Below are positions 10,607-21,200 of a stretch of 64,000 bases of DNA, piece by piece (position 1 is the first letter of the stretch; each line of letters starts with the position of its first letter). The notes beneath the pieces are model-generated. The model did not search any database, was not told where the DNA came from, and was given only the letters and a program-made list of their open reading frames with translations. A program made the translations under genes and the position numbers. The stretch spans positions 282,639,747 through 282,703,746 of the forward strand of contig CM048745.1 in the NCBI GenBank assembly GCA_026315105.1. The letters run 5' to 3'. The DNA is from Locusta migratoria (lineage: Eukaryota; Arthropoda; Insecta; Orthoptera; Acrididae).

Positions 10607-11184
10607 TAGTGTTCTGTCAATTTGGTCCAATTTAAAAGTGAACACATTTACATATGTTTATATTTTGATAAGTAAACTGCAGAGAAAAACAAAAGCGTTT
10701 CAGCAAACAGAGCACGTCAGTTTCTACACTGACAAATCAGTGATTAGGCCGCTTTTAAACTGGCGGCCAAATTTACCTTCATTACCTCAAGAAGCTTGTT
10801 AGAATTAATAGATAAGTTGTGCGTATGCTGAAGGAACAGATGTGCTTCATTGCACTAAAATCAAAACAGGGAAAGAAAAGTTATCGTAATTTTAACATTA
10901 GATGTCTGGTCTGCTTAGTGGTAACGGCTTATTACATGTACTAATAAACGGGTTTGTTAGTATTGTGGTGCATCAAACAACCAATAACGCTGTTTGTTTT
11001 AGCTCAGAAGTAGTATTTTCGGAAGATTGCGTCAGCAATTGGTATTATTTCGTTAACATATTCGGCTTTACTTTTATATTGAAAACTTAACGAAATTAAG
11101 TGTGGTTTTTTTTTTTCCACGATGGATGTATCTGAACCCCGTGAGTGCTCGTGACATAAGGTTGAGAACATAAAGCTCTACCAG
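10607..11184. other. No gene recognised
   Basis: AT-rich DNA with one poly-T run near 11107-11116; nothing identifiable. Confidence 0.4.
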
Positions 11185-12315
11185 TAACTTTAAAGATCGT
11201 ATTATTTATTTGTGAAACGACCGGTTTCGGGTCAGAATTTTATATGTGTAGCATGTTGGTGAAGTTCAATTTAATTATTTTTATTATTATCCGGTTTTGC
11301 TATGTAATTTAGTTAAAATTTTCCGGTACCCCAAGATTATGCATTACATTATTTTACATTAATATTATTATATTATTATTTATTAAACACTATTTTATTT
11401 TCATTCTCCATTTTTGTCTATGTGCCCATAAAGTTTCTTCTATATTCCTTCGTCGGTTAGATACCTGAATTCCTTGGATCTACGTAGTTGGTGGTCTCCC
11501 TCTTTTCTTTCTGCCTGGTGGTTCCCATTCCATAATTCTCTGTGGGAGTCTTTTCTTTGACATCTTTTTTGTATGTCCATAGCATTAGAGTTGTTTCCCT
11601 TCGATGAATTATATAGTTTAATTTTTAATGTCCATTTTCTTTCTGATGTCTTCGTTTCTGATTTTTCTCCGCCTAGATATTCCTGCAGATCGTCTTCAAA
11701 AGTCCACCTCCATTGCCATCAACCTCTTTTGTATTTGCGATTTAAGTTACCATGCTACTGATCCATAAGTTATGATGCTCCTGATGGTTGTATTGAAGAT
11801 TTTTCTTTTCTTTCCTTTCTGATCTGTTGGTACCATAAGATACCATTTAATGTCCCAATAGTACACTTCCAAACATTCATTACTGCATTACTTTCCTTGT
11901 CCTGTTTTCCATCTTATGTGATAGTTACTTCTAGGCATTTGTATTCTTCATTATGTTTAATAGTATCTATTCCTTCTTCTAGTGTTAAATCTGGTTTAAG
12001 TTTCTTAATGCCATATATTTTGTTTTATTCTTGTTGATCTGAAGTGTATGGTCTGAGTTCATATTTCTGTGCAGTGATGGTAATAAATTCTAATCAAAAA
12101 TGGAAAGCAGAATAGTAAGGAGGTTAACAAAGGAAAGCCTGTTAGCAAAAGTGTGTAAAAAGTGCATCGCATGGACAATCGCGAATTCGATACAAAAATT
12201 AAGTTGCACTCCACCAACATGCTATCACATATAAAATTCTGAATGTTGAAGCACCTGAAGATGGGCACAGGCCCAAAACCGGTCGTGTCATAAATAAATA
12301 ATACGATCTTTAATG
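11185..12315. mobile_element. Retroelement remnant with inverted hammerhead-like ends
   Basis: About 110 bp at 11185-11275 (- orientation) and 12205-12315 (+ orientation) are inverted copies. Both contain CCAACATGCTA, ACATATAAAATTCTG, ACCGGTCGT and AATAAATAATACGATCTTTAA. The right copy has a hammerhead-like core: CTGAAGA at 12255-12261, hairpin GGGC-ACAG-GCCC, then AAAACCGGTC (G12 lost). The left copy lacks the CTGAAGA stem-II segment. Inverted end copies are reminiscent of Penelope-like elements, but the interior (next entry) is LINE-like, so the structure may be composite. Confidence 0.5.
11440..12060 (-). mobile_element. Non-LTR retrotransposon C-terminal fragment (RTE-like), decayed
   Basis: The - strand shows, across several frames, QINKNKTKYMA (about 12020), an IKHNEEYKCLEVTI-like thumb motif (about 11945), a KEKK-IFNTTIRSII-TYGS motif, and a C-terminal R-R-G-R-P-like basic segment near 11500. 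This is the usual order of the reverse transcriptase thumb and tail in such LINEs. Stops and frameshifts throughout. Confidence 0.6.
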
Positions 12316-12403
12316 TGACCTCCGACCTGATTTACCCGGCCAGTTACAGGGAGACATACAGTTTACGGTGGGTTCCGAACCACGGTGCTACTCGGTATTT
12401 TTC

Positions 12404-12930
12404 ACATCAGCAACACTACCAATAAGTATTTAAACGCGACGACGGCTTTAGCTTCAGTTATTTCACCGCAGATGCGGGTCATACGTCCGACCTCGCACGG
12501 GAATCCGTAATGGCGAGTGTAAGAGGGCATGGACAATAGGGGCGTTACAAACATAGCGTGCGACTTGTGAGATTTTGAGACGGACGGGAGGCCAGCATGG
12601 GTGGCCAAGTGGTGGCCGGGCGCCGTGGCTCAGCGCGCCCGGTCAGAGGGCTAAACGCTCTCTGTAATGAAGCTGAGCCAAAGAACACGTAGAACCATAA
12701 CGAACAAACAGGTTCAGCGTCCGCAAGGACAAGAATTAACCATAGGAGAAACAAAAAAAAAAAAAAAAAAAAAAAGTGGTTAAGGCGACCGCTGGCATGA
12801 AGCGGGAGACCCGGGTTCGATTCCCGGTCCGGCTCTCATTTTTACTTGTCGCCATTGCTTATTATTAATGCCCAAATGCGGCCACTGCCGATCCTTTCTT
12901 TCCTATCCTTCTTCCTTCCCTTCCTTTAAC
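12404..12930 (-). mobile_element. tRNA-related dispersed element (copy 2), interrupted by a poly(A) SINE
   Basis: Opposite-strand counterpart of 760-1180. Next to it is a well-preserved tRNA-like head: GGGTGGCCAAGTGG at 12599-12612, then after the insertion GTTAAGGCGACCGCTGG ... GGTTCGATTCCCGGTCCGG. It is not an intact tRNA gene, because the cloverleaf is split and continues into repeat sequence. Confidence 0.65.
12613..12776 (+). mobile_element. Poly(A)-tailed SINE inserted in a tRNA-like sequence
   Basis: Starts GGCCGGGCGCCGTGGCTCAG (A-box-like), has CTCTGTAATGAAGCTGAGCC, and ends in 23 A's (12750-12775). A short AAGTGG duplication flanks it, so it split the A-box region of the surrounding tRNA-like element. 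Confidence 0.7.
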
Positions 12931-12944
12931 AATCATTTGCAAAC

Positions 12945-13060
12945 TGCTGGAGGTGAAAGAAGTGGAAAGTGACAGATAAAAATCCTAGGACCTTGCTTGG
13001 ATCGAACCCGCGACCTAGTCTGGCACTCTACCACTTTGCTACGGAGCCGCGCCATATTAA
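12945..13060 (-). mobile_element. tRNA-like SINE fragment
   Basis: On the - strand: GGCGCGGCTCCGTAGCAAAG (A-box region), then GGTCGCGGGTTCGATCC (B-box). It continues into the tail shared with the element at 12404-12930. No intact cloverleaf. Confidence 0.55.
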
Positions 13061-13385
13061 CGAAATTATTGTGCTTCTTTCGACAGCATTTCAACAACCA
13101 CAAAAACACGTCGAAGGTAGAAAATAATGTGATAGATGCTATAATAGCAACCTCATTGTTGTCGAGAACTTCGATAGCGCTAGGTGCAAAACTGTTTACA
13201 AACTCCGATAGTAGATAATTACCCGATTGTCCATTAATGGAATTTTCGCTCACTGACCTGCCGATAGCCGCGCTCGTTACATCGCAAATCGACTACCTCT
13301 CATTAACTAATGTGTCGGACGTGGAGCTCAATAAAGCAAACGAAGCACCAACGCCCCGCGGCAACACATTGGAACGAGCAGGGCG
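13061..13385. other. Region upstream of Gr-A
   Basis: Probable 5' flank and untranslated region of the receptor gene. I see no convincing TATA box or initiator. The GC content rises sharply from about 13320 into the first exon. Confidence 0.3.
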
Positions 13386-14412
13386 ATGGCGCCGAACCCA
13401 CGCGCTGGCGTCGCCAGGGAGCTGCGGCCAGCTCTGCTGCTGTCTGCACTGTCTGGGGTCGCGCCGTGCCGACCCGCGGGGTCCCCGCTCGCCGTCTGCT
13501 ACCGATTCTACAGCCTCTCCGTGCTGGCGCTGGTCCTATACCTGGGCTACGGCGCGATGCTCGAGGTGTACCACATACGGAACTACGAGCCGTGGCACCG
13601 CTGGTTCCTGCCGGGCTCAGTCGCCTGCTTGTTCGTAACCGTAACCACGCCCTCTGTCATGATCCACTGCTGGAGCCGCAGTAAGAAATCATTTGAGCAA
13701 CTGGTCCAAGACATCCGCGTACCGGACGCCCTGTTTGGCTGTGTCACGAGCGCAGGTGTCGACAAACTGAGGATCTTCCTCATTACTGTGTCGTATCTAA
13801 TTTTCTTCGTCGCGGTTGTTACCCTCAGCTACCTTTGCGCTGTTCGACAGCGATTCCTAGCAGCTATCCTCGCTGACAGTTTTGTGTTATTTCTGGCGAT
13901 ACTGCAGTTTTTGGCGCTTTGTGTGGTCCTCTGCAGGAACTTCCAGTCTCTCAACTCCGCACTGTATTCAGGTTTATATTGTGAGTACCCACAGCGTGGA
14001 CGACTGGACTTATCAACTATGTTGAGATCTGTAGACCACTCCATTTTCACAGTCAACCAGTGCCACCTCACTCAGAGACTGTTACTAGCACCACGTAAGC
14101 GACTACCAGAGTTTCAACTTTACCACATGACGTTAAGCTGTGTGACCTCCTCTTTGAATGATGTCTACGCAGTGATAATTGCTGTATTTATAATACAGCA
14201 CCTTATAACGACCATCATGTTCGTGTACTATTTAATTACACTATTTCTGGGGGGAAATGAGGTCTTAGCAGTTGAAATGGCATTTACCGTATGCAGCATC
14301 GTAGTACTATTTCTACAAATCACTTCCTTAGTAGTTACCTGTCAGTTGACGTCATCGGAAGCAAATAAGACGACTACGTACGCCGAGCAATTGCTAACAA
14401 GGAACATTGCAG
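13386..14412 (+). CDS. Gr-A exon 1: insect gustatory receptor (7tm_7 family)
   Basis: A membrane receptor expected in gustatory neurons, acting as a ligand-gated cation channel subunit with an intracellular N-terminus. The exon encodes the first 342 residues, with membrane segments near residues 43-58, 75-94, 129-150, 158-185, 255-280 and 295-318. The segment QFLALCVVLCRNFQSLN matches the family's intracellular loop. I chose ATG 13386; the same ATGGCGCCG start is seen in the pseudogene at 23559. The open frame runs to a stop at 14418-14420, but it lacks the seventh segment and the TYxxxxxQF signature. The natural end is therefore the GT donor at 14413 (CAG|GTTTGT), leaving phase 1. Joined to 21019-21200 it gives a 402-residue protein, a usual length. 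Ligand unknown; the nearest relatives here are Gr-B and Gr-D. Confidence 0.88.
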
Positions 14413-14446
14413 GTTTGTAGACGTTCACCTCACTACTGTAAATTAT

Positions 14447-16200
14447 CTTACAAGGGGATCTTCAGGACTCGGAAATTCAGTTCGGGATGAGACTTTACAG
14501 TTCGGTAGTATACCTCAAGGGCGTCCTCATTTATAGCGCACAATCCAGAAAGTTCCGAGAAAAAGCCCTAAGGTTTTAAGCGTAGCTCATAAGCATGTTA
14601 TATACTACTTGAAGGAACATCGGTGCAGCCAGGCGAATTTGTTCACAATAGCGTGCAGAACTGTCACGTAGCTGATCTGGGTTCGATCCTGCCTCAAGGA
14701 CATACTGTATTTTTAATTTTGATTAAATTGTAAATTGTAAATAAATAAATTGACTTAGGCGCTATCAATTAAATCATACCTAATTTTATTTTGTTCATAA
14801 AATGGCTGTCACAGCTACTTAAAATTTGAATTTCATTGTTTTCTTTTTTAAAGTCGAATAAAGCCAGATGCATTTTTCTGGAGGTAAATTAAAAAGTTAA
14901 TTACTAATTTAAAATAAAAAAATCACTATTATCTTCATTTGTCAATTTTGTATTGTATTTTATGTGCAAGCACCAGAATGGCAACTTGTCGTAAAAACGT
15001 TGAAAACAAAACTATTTTGGCATCTTGCACAATTTATAATCGACGATTATTTACAGCAACAAGCTTTTTTTCTCAAAGATGTCTTGAAAAACATAGTTCG
15101 TTGACATTCCTGAAAACTTATCTTTTATCAGAAAGCCTGGAAGCATACCAGGCATAGCGGATCATTTTCTTACAAATTGGCAATGACAGCTGATGATGGA
15201 CTATTTATTGTATCTTTATACAGTCTTCACGAGTACTGATGTCTCTGTTTCTTTCAAGAAGATAACGGAATTTTGTAGATGCTTTATCAGATTTTTTATT
15301 TGTCTATAAAAATAGACGTCGCATGGTTGAACAAGTGGAGTACATTTCGGAGGAAGCACTTTAATTGTGCATATTGGTGATTTCTCGTTATCCTGGAAGA
15401 TTTCGTCGTATACTTCAGGCTTTGCTTGTCCAACTCAAGAGTCAATAATTAACCGAAACCATTCTTGTCCCACGTAATACTTCAAACAACGCTTTATAAA
15501 GTGAGTATATAGTTCTGTCGTTAGCTTTTCAGATTTGGAAGACGTTATTACAATGGTTTTATACTCCTTCTCGGTTTCTTTACTGTTCTTTGAACTTGTT
15601 GTTGTCTCTTGTAAACAAACGAACATTTGATGTAGAACGCTTGAAGATAGTGTAAGAGCATAATGAGCAGTATAAGTATCCGCCACTTTATTCATGTCGT
15701 GTCTTTGGACAAAAATATTTTTGCTTCATTTGACAGCCAGACTTCTGTTGGACACCGACTGATACTGCCATCCTGGAAGAAGGAAAAAAAATTTAAAAAA
15801 AGAAACGAAATTGAAGAATTTTGTCAGAGAATCGTAAAAATAAGAAGCAAAATTAATTTTTTAAATAACCGGTAATAAATACCTGTCTGGTCAGTGTTCA
15901 TAACAAACTCTTTGTTAAATTTTTCGCTGTTTCGCAATGTTTCCTGTAGGTAGAATCGAACCTAAGTCCACTGCATGGCGAGTGAACACGCTACTGTCTG
16001 AGCTACTCCACCAAACACAATACGTGACCTTTCAACTATATGAGCTGCAGTCAAAACTTTAGAGCCGTTTTTGTCGGCATTTTCTGGATAGTGCGCTTTA
16101 ATACTGCTATGAGAGGGCACCCGTGAGGTATACCACTAGTCTGCAAAGTCTCATCCTGAACTGAATTTCCGAGGCCTGAACGTCCCCTTGTTAGTTACAC
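14447..16200. mobile_element. Pogo-like DNA transposon with about 280-bp terminal inverted repeats
   Basis: Left arm 14447-14700 and right arm about 15950-16200 are inverted copies of one another (shared: CAAGGGGA..TTCAGG, CGGAAATTCAGTTC, GTATACCTCA, GGTTCGAT). Each arm contains a tRNA-like stretch. The interior carries a broken DDE transposase on the - strand. It sits about 35 bp inside the Gr-A intron. The target-site duplication is not clear; a TTA is possible. Confidence 0.75.
15295..15900 (-). pseudogene. DDE transposase relic (pogo/Tigger-like)
   Basis: Read on the - strand, in order: EFVMNTDQTGI (about 15895-15860), which carries the first catalytic Asp in its usual NxDQTG context; a TAHYALTLSS..HQMFVCLQET segment (15670-15600); TIVITSSKSEKLTTEL (15560-15515); FRLIIDS with a stop replacing the Trp after the second catalytic Asp; and PPKCTPLVQPCDVYF followed by YRQIKN near 15330-15300. 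The order and spacing fit the DDE domain of pogo-like transposases, which cut and join transposon ends. Frameshifts and stops show it is inactive. The N-terminal DNA-binding part is absent, presumably lost with the interior of the element. Confidence 0.65.
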
Positions 16201-17640
16201 TGCGATGGACTGAAATAGCGTTAGTAAAATTTTCATTACAAAATATTACTTCCATATGGACCGTTTGGCTAGTGCGCATATTGTCATGAGCCTTATTGCT
16301 CTGAACCGTGTAGGGAGTCAAGCTTTTCTGACTTCCTTCCATGACAATTTCATGTAGAGAATCATATACTACTCGTCATTCCGATTCATTTGATACCTGA
16401 CACGTCATATTTGTGTTGGACACGAGTGTAATGAGTAATTACACATGAATTTGTCAATTACGTTTAATGTTTAATGAGAGGATTCCGCACGCGGACAAGT
16501 GACACTTTACGGCGTAGCCTGAGCGAGGCAATGACAGGTGAGTCAGCGGGTGGAAAGAGGCTCACACAAATGGGTCACCTTTTAAACAGCAGGCCGGCCG
16601 AAACCAAACATCTTCTAAAGAGCTTTTTGGCGGACAAAGGAGTCGTAAAGGCAGGAGGAGGAGGCTCGCGCCGCATAACTTTACAAGAGCGACGCGTTCT
16701 AGAGAAAAACAAGAAGTTTACGGAACGGCCTCAACTGTGCGTAACTGTGCTGTTATCGGCGAATGCTGGCGGAAGGCGTGTTGTTACGATGACGCTGATT
16801 GGCTGCTGAGGACAGATGCGTGGTAGGAGAGATTTGATAGCTGCTGCCGAAGTAGATTGTCGATGGACACCTAGGCGTCTTCTCCCACCTTGTGCAGGTG
16901 AGGGGAACGCGCGCTCTGCGAATTCTGTAAGCGTCTTGCTGTGGTTACGCCTGGGTGCGTGTACAGCGGAGTTTGCGGTACCAAGTGTTGAGTTACATGC
17001 GTAACATGTAACTACTGCACGATTACTGAGCAGTGGACATTTTGCCAGTCCATAATTGTGACATTTAACGTCTGCGGACGATTTTGAGTAGCATTTTCTG
17101 GTGGGGTAATTTTCTGAATTAGCGTACCCAGCCAATATTAGTTTGACTAGGGGAAAATAGCGAGCCTTGGCGTCACCAAGTGCAATAGGAAGTGTTTGGC
17201 TGATTTATCCCAGCCATCGATTTAACCAGCTAGATTTCTACAGGATTCAGAGATGCAACAGCTGTCAGCATCGACGCAACATACGGTTTTTGTGCGCTTA
17301 CGCAACACGAGGTACGACAATTTTGAGCAATGTAGGTTCCGTGAAACGTCACAGACACCACTACAATATTATTCCTGACATTATAGCGACATCCTCTCGT
17401 CCGGTATTTCAGGTTATTAACGAAAGAGTTACGCGTAATTGCAACACTGTCAGGCATTCTTAAAAATAATTTTCAGTGATATTGTTTATGGCACAATTTT
17501 ATCCTGATTTATTTCTTCTGATAACTCATTAAATTCATTTGATTATTCCTTGATTTTATTTGCATTTCAAGTTTAATTGTTTTTAAATAATAAATAACAT
17601 TTTACCTCTAAGTAATAAGTTATTTTTTTTTATTTATTGA
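16201..17640. other. Intronic sequence of Gr-A, no gene recognised
   Basis: 16470-17000 is less AT-rich than its surroundings and has open frames on both strands (16474-16809 +, 16731-17135 -) with no domain I recognise. The higher GC and a CpG-containing stretch suggest a decayed element or an old exon, but I cannot choose between them. Confidence 0.3.
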
Positions 17641-17645
17641 GAAGC

Positions 17646-17752
17646 TGTGCCGCGATGGAGTAGCCGAGCGGTCTAAAGCGTCTCTCTGCGGAGCGCGCGG
17701 TTGCTCACCGTGGAGGTTCGAGTCCTCCCTGGGGCATGGGAGGCACCACTTT
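17646..17752 (+). mobile_element. tRNA-derived SINE head
   Basis: GATGGAGTAGCCGAGCGGTC (A-box) and GAGGTTCGAGTCCTCC (B-box), followed by the GGGGCATGG junction typical of the SINEs here. It is not a free tRNA gene, because the acceptor arms do not pair. Confidence 0.6.
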
Positions 17753-17864
17753 ATATCAATACGGCGATGCGCAAGGCTAGACACTTATTTCGCACACACA
17801 CAATCATTCAGGGGGCGATGTTAGTTAGGGAGAGCAAAATTTAACACATAAAATATTACGTAAG

Positions 17865-18065
17865 TTCAAATGTTCAAATGTTTGTTAAGCTTAAGGGATT
17901 AACTGCAGGGTCATCAGTCCCTAAACTTACAAACTACTTATGAACTACCTTACACTAAAGACGACACAAACATCTATGCCCGAGGGGAGATTCGAACCCC
18001 GACCGTAGCGGGCGTGCATACTGGGACTGGCCCGCCGCAGACCGCTCGGCTGCTGCGGCCGACTC
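17865..18065 (-). mobile_element. tRNA-derived SINE, family A
   Basis: Full-length antisense copy; target-site duplication TTACGTAAG at 17856-17864 and 18066-18074. The head (CGCTCGGCTGCTGCGGCCG) differs from the other copies and may mark a subfamily. Lies in the Gr-A intron. Confidence 0.85.
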
Positions 18066-18074
18066 TTACGTAAG

Positions 18075-18731
18075 CATTACAAGAATAAGACGCGATGCTG
18101 GGGCGTCATGTAATGGTTGAATAAATAACTTACATAGTTGTATAGCAACATAATAAAGAGAACTGACTCATTGATTAACATGAAACAGGTTACAGCATTA
18201 TATGGACGTGTTTCAACATTAGTATGTTCTGCAAAAATGATGTCAACATCATTATCACGGCGCAACACCAATTTGCCTCGTTGTCGCTAAAAACCGAAGA
18301 TAATGGATCATTGTGATTTACACAACGATACCTAGATTAACGAGATCTGTGTTCTGCATCAACAAACGACTACTTTTGTTGAGTATTTCACTGTGTGTTT
18401 TAGAATGTTTTCAATGCGTTTATGTAATGTACAGTTGAAATTTGTTTTGCTGGCAGACTAAATGCCTAACACCAATAGGCTCATATGAATGTCCTCCAGA
18501 TAGCTCAACTAATGTTATAAATATCTGAGACCGACGTAAAGCTTAGTTGAATAACATTAAAAGCGTTCTAGGCACTGTGCAACATTGACATATTTCCAAG
18601 GTTAGCACAGTATTACACTTATTGTAGAAAGCAGCTTAGGAATGTGGGGTTGGAGGGGGCAAGAGGGGAAGGGAATCGAATGGGGAGAAGAGGAAAATAT
18701 GGCATAAACTGTGTTTAATGAGGTATAGGAC
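18075..18731. other. Intronic, nothing recognised
   Basis: AT-rich DNA with no frame, repeat structure or RNA that I can support. Confidence 0.4.
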
Positions 18732-18742
18732 AGAGAGTGGGA

Positions 18743-18932
18743 GTCGGCCGCGGTGGCCGAGGGGACTGAGGCACTTCAGTCGCGGTCTGCACGGCCACTA
18801 CGGTCGGGGGTTCGAATCCCCCCTGGGGCATGGATATTTGTGCCGTCCTTAGTTCATAAGTAGTTTGTAAGTTTAGGGAACTAATGAGCCCGTAGTTAAG
18901 TTCCATAAGCTCTACAAACATTTGAACATTTT
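18743..18932 (+). mobile_element. tRNA-derived SINE, family A
   Basis: Full-length sense copy from TCGGCCGCGGTGGCCGAG to CAAACATTTGAACATT; duplication AGAGAGTGGGA at 18732-18742 and 18933-18943. Gr-A intron. Confidence 0.9.
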
Positions 18933-19022
18933 AGAGAGTGGGAATGTATGTATAAGGGGTATGTGGAAACAGTACGTTACTGTAGGTTGAGACCTGGATA
19001 ATTTTGGAACTGGAGAACATGT

Positions 19023-20285
19023 TGTTGTTGTGGTCTTCAGTCCGCAAACTGGTTTGATGCAGCTCTCCACGCCACCCTGTCCTGTGCAAGCCTCTTCATC
19101 TGAGAATACGTTCGGCAACCTACATCCTTTTGAATCTGCTTACTATATTTGTCCCTCGGTCTCCCTCTACGATTTTTACCCCACACGCTTCCTTTTAATG
19201 CTAAGTTGACAATTCCTTGATGTCTCAGAATGTGTCCAACCAATCTATCCGTTCTCTTAGTCAGGATATGCCAAAAACTTCTTTTCTCCCCAGTTCGGTT
19301 AAGCACCTCATTAGTTACATGATCTACCCATCTAATTTTCATCATTCGTCTGTAGCACCACATTTCAAAAACTTCTGTCATCTATTTATCTGAATCCCTA
19401 ATCGTCCACGTTTCACTCCCATACAATGCTACACTCCAGACAAATGCTTTCAGAAAGGACTTCCTAACATTTAAATTAATATTGGATGTTAAAAAGTTTC
19501 GCTTCTTTAAAAACGCTTTTCTTCCCAAAGCCATTCTGCATTTTATATCTTCTTTACTTCGGCCATCAGAAGTTATCTCGCTACCCAAATAACAAAATTC
19601 ATCTACTACTTTTATTGTATCATTACCTAATCTAATTCCTTCAGCATCGCCTGATTTTCTGACATTGCATTCCATGACCTTCGTTTTACTCTTGTTCAAA
19701 AAAAATGTTCAAATGTTTGTTAAGCTTATGGAACTTAACTACGGGGTCATCAGTCCCTAAACTTACAAACTACTTATGAACTACTTACGAACTAGGACGG
19801 CACAAATATCCATGCCCGAGGGGGGAATCGAACCCCCGACCGTAGTGGCCGTGCTGACCGTGACTGGAGCGCCTCAGTCACCTCGGCCACCGCGGCCGGC
19901 TTTACTCTTGTTAATGTTCATCTTATATCTTCCTTTCAAGACACTGTCCATCCCATTCAATTGCTCTTCCAGTTCTTTTGCAGTTTCTGACAGAATTAGC
20001 AGGTCATCGACAAACCGCAATGTTTTTATTTCTTCTCCCTTCACTTTAATGCCCTCTCCGAATTTCTCTTTCCATTCCTTCACTGACTGCTCAATGTACA
20101 GATTGAACAACATTGGGGGAAAGGCTACAACCCTGTCTTACTTCCTTCCCAACCTCTGCGTCCCTTTCTTGCCCTTCGACTCTAATAACCGCTGTCTGGT
20201 TTTTGTATAGGTTGAATATAACTCTTCGCTCCCTATATTTCACCCCTGATACATTCAGAATTGGGAAGAGTGTATTCCAACATAC
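19023..20285 (-). mobile_element. LINE, 3' half, same family as 8125-10606, split by a SINE
   Basis: On the - strand, in order: VRQGCSLSP (about 20140), MLFNLYIEQSVKEWKEKFG (20113-20055), RFVDDLLILS with VDD in place of ADD (about 20000), NKSKTKVMECNVRKS (19697-19650), FCYLGSEITSDG, ALYGSETWTI, MKIRWVDHVTNEVLN, GHILRHQGI, KNRRGRPRD, and a 3' end with GTGGTCTTCAGTCCGC near 19032. It is better preserved than the copy at 8125, yet several frameshifts remain. Antisense in the Gr-A intron. Confidence 0.85.
19697..19900 (-). mobile_element. tRNA-derived SINE, family A, inside the LINE
   Basis: Full-length antisense copy with duplication TTTACTCTTGTT at 19685-19696 and 19901-19912. It splits the reverse transcriptase thumb of the LINE, so it is younger than that LINE. 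Confidence 0.92.
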
Positions 20286-21018
20286 TGGAAGGATAACTCC
20301 CATCAGTGGGGTCCACAAAACCTGGAAGAGAGTGGAGAAGGGGAGAATCCAAATGGCCCTGGTTTTGAAGTAAACATTGAAATGAATCATGCTGTGATCA
20401 GCTGCATGTTGCGACACAGGGTGGTCTACCTTGCTTTTGACCACATTACACACATCCTAATCCATGCCTTTGCCAGCCCCACATGCAGCCCCTCCCTGTG
20501 GAAGAACCCAGTGCAAGACCTGCACAATCCACCCCACAACATTTCCCCTCAAGTCACAGGCTTATCCTACTCCATAAAAGGCTAGTCCATCTGTGAAATA
20601 ACTAATTCTGCTGCAAAAACGGCATAGCTCTTTTTGTTGGTATGACAACCAACAAACTGTCTATCAGGATGAACAGCCACTGCTAAGCCATGGCCAAAAT
20701 CAGAGTAGACCACCATGTAGTGCAGCATGTAACTGAAGATGATATGACTGATTTCAAAGGCTGCTTCACAACAGAGGTAAATTCCATCCCCCCCCCCCTC
20801 CCACCTGTGATAAATGTTTCTGAAGGGCACGGAATCTACACAATGCTTTAGACATTTGGCAAAAGGACATAAATAACGGAGGTGATTATACTGAAGGTGT
20901 TTATCTGAACATCTCTGTCAGTAAAGTCATTCCAGACAAAAATAATAAATGTCATTACTTTTTAACCAGCCCATGTATAATCGAGTCACCGAAGCTAGTG
21001 GCAATTATTTCTGCGCAG
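20286..21018. other. Intronic repeat-like sequence and acceptor of Gr-A
   Basis: 20380-20840 looks like part of a dispersed repeat (cytosine-rich runs, 20786-20794 poly-C) that I cannot classify. The segment ends in TTATTTCTGCGCAG, a good 3' splice site, at 21005-21018. Confidence 0.4.
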
Positions 21019-21200
21019 ATGGTGGCAGTGAAGACATCTCTCAGCAGCTGCGCCATCTGTCTCAGCAGGTGCGCCACAGCCCCGTCTCATTCAGCGCGTG
21101 TTCCCTGTTCAGCGTGGACGGCCGGCTGCTGACTGGATATGTGGCTGGCGTCGTCACATATGCCATCATACTCATGCAGTTCGCCAGAGTTAGCTGTTAG
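21019..21200 (+). CDS. Gr-A exon 2: C-terminal exon of the gustatory receptor
   Basis: Encodes about 60 residues: a loop, the LFSVDGRLL segment, the seventh membrane helix and TYAIILMQF, the canonical TYxxxxxQF signature of insect gustatory receptors, then ARVSC and a TAG at 21198-21200. The acceptor AG is at 21017-21018. Entering at codon position 2 fits the phase-1 donor of exon 1 (14412), and the same arrangement is seen in Gr-D. The intron between is 6.6 kb and full of mobile elements. No other receptor exon lies between, so the pairing is the simplest reading. It has not been shown by transcript evidence. Confidence 0.82.

Noticed and set aside
13237..13684. Overlapping + strand frames at 13237-13638 and 13310-13684
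   Set aside because: They are other-frame shadows of the GC-rich first exon of Gr-A, whose frame has the membrane segments.
16474..17135. Possible exon or CpG-island gene in the Gr-A intron
   Set aside because: Raised GC and open frames on both strands, but no recognisable domain, splice sites or start context; left unassigned.
18743..18932. tRNA genes suggested by the many GGTTCGAATCC B-boxes
   Set aside because: Each is the head of a SINE with a non-tRNA body, a shared tail and target duplications. The acceptor arms do not pair into a complete cloverleaf.
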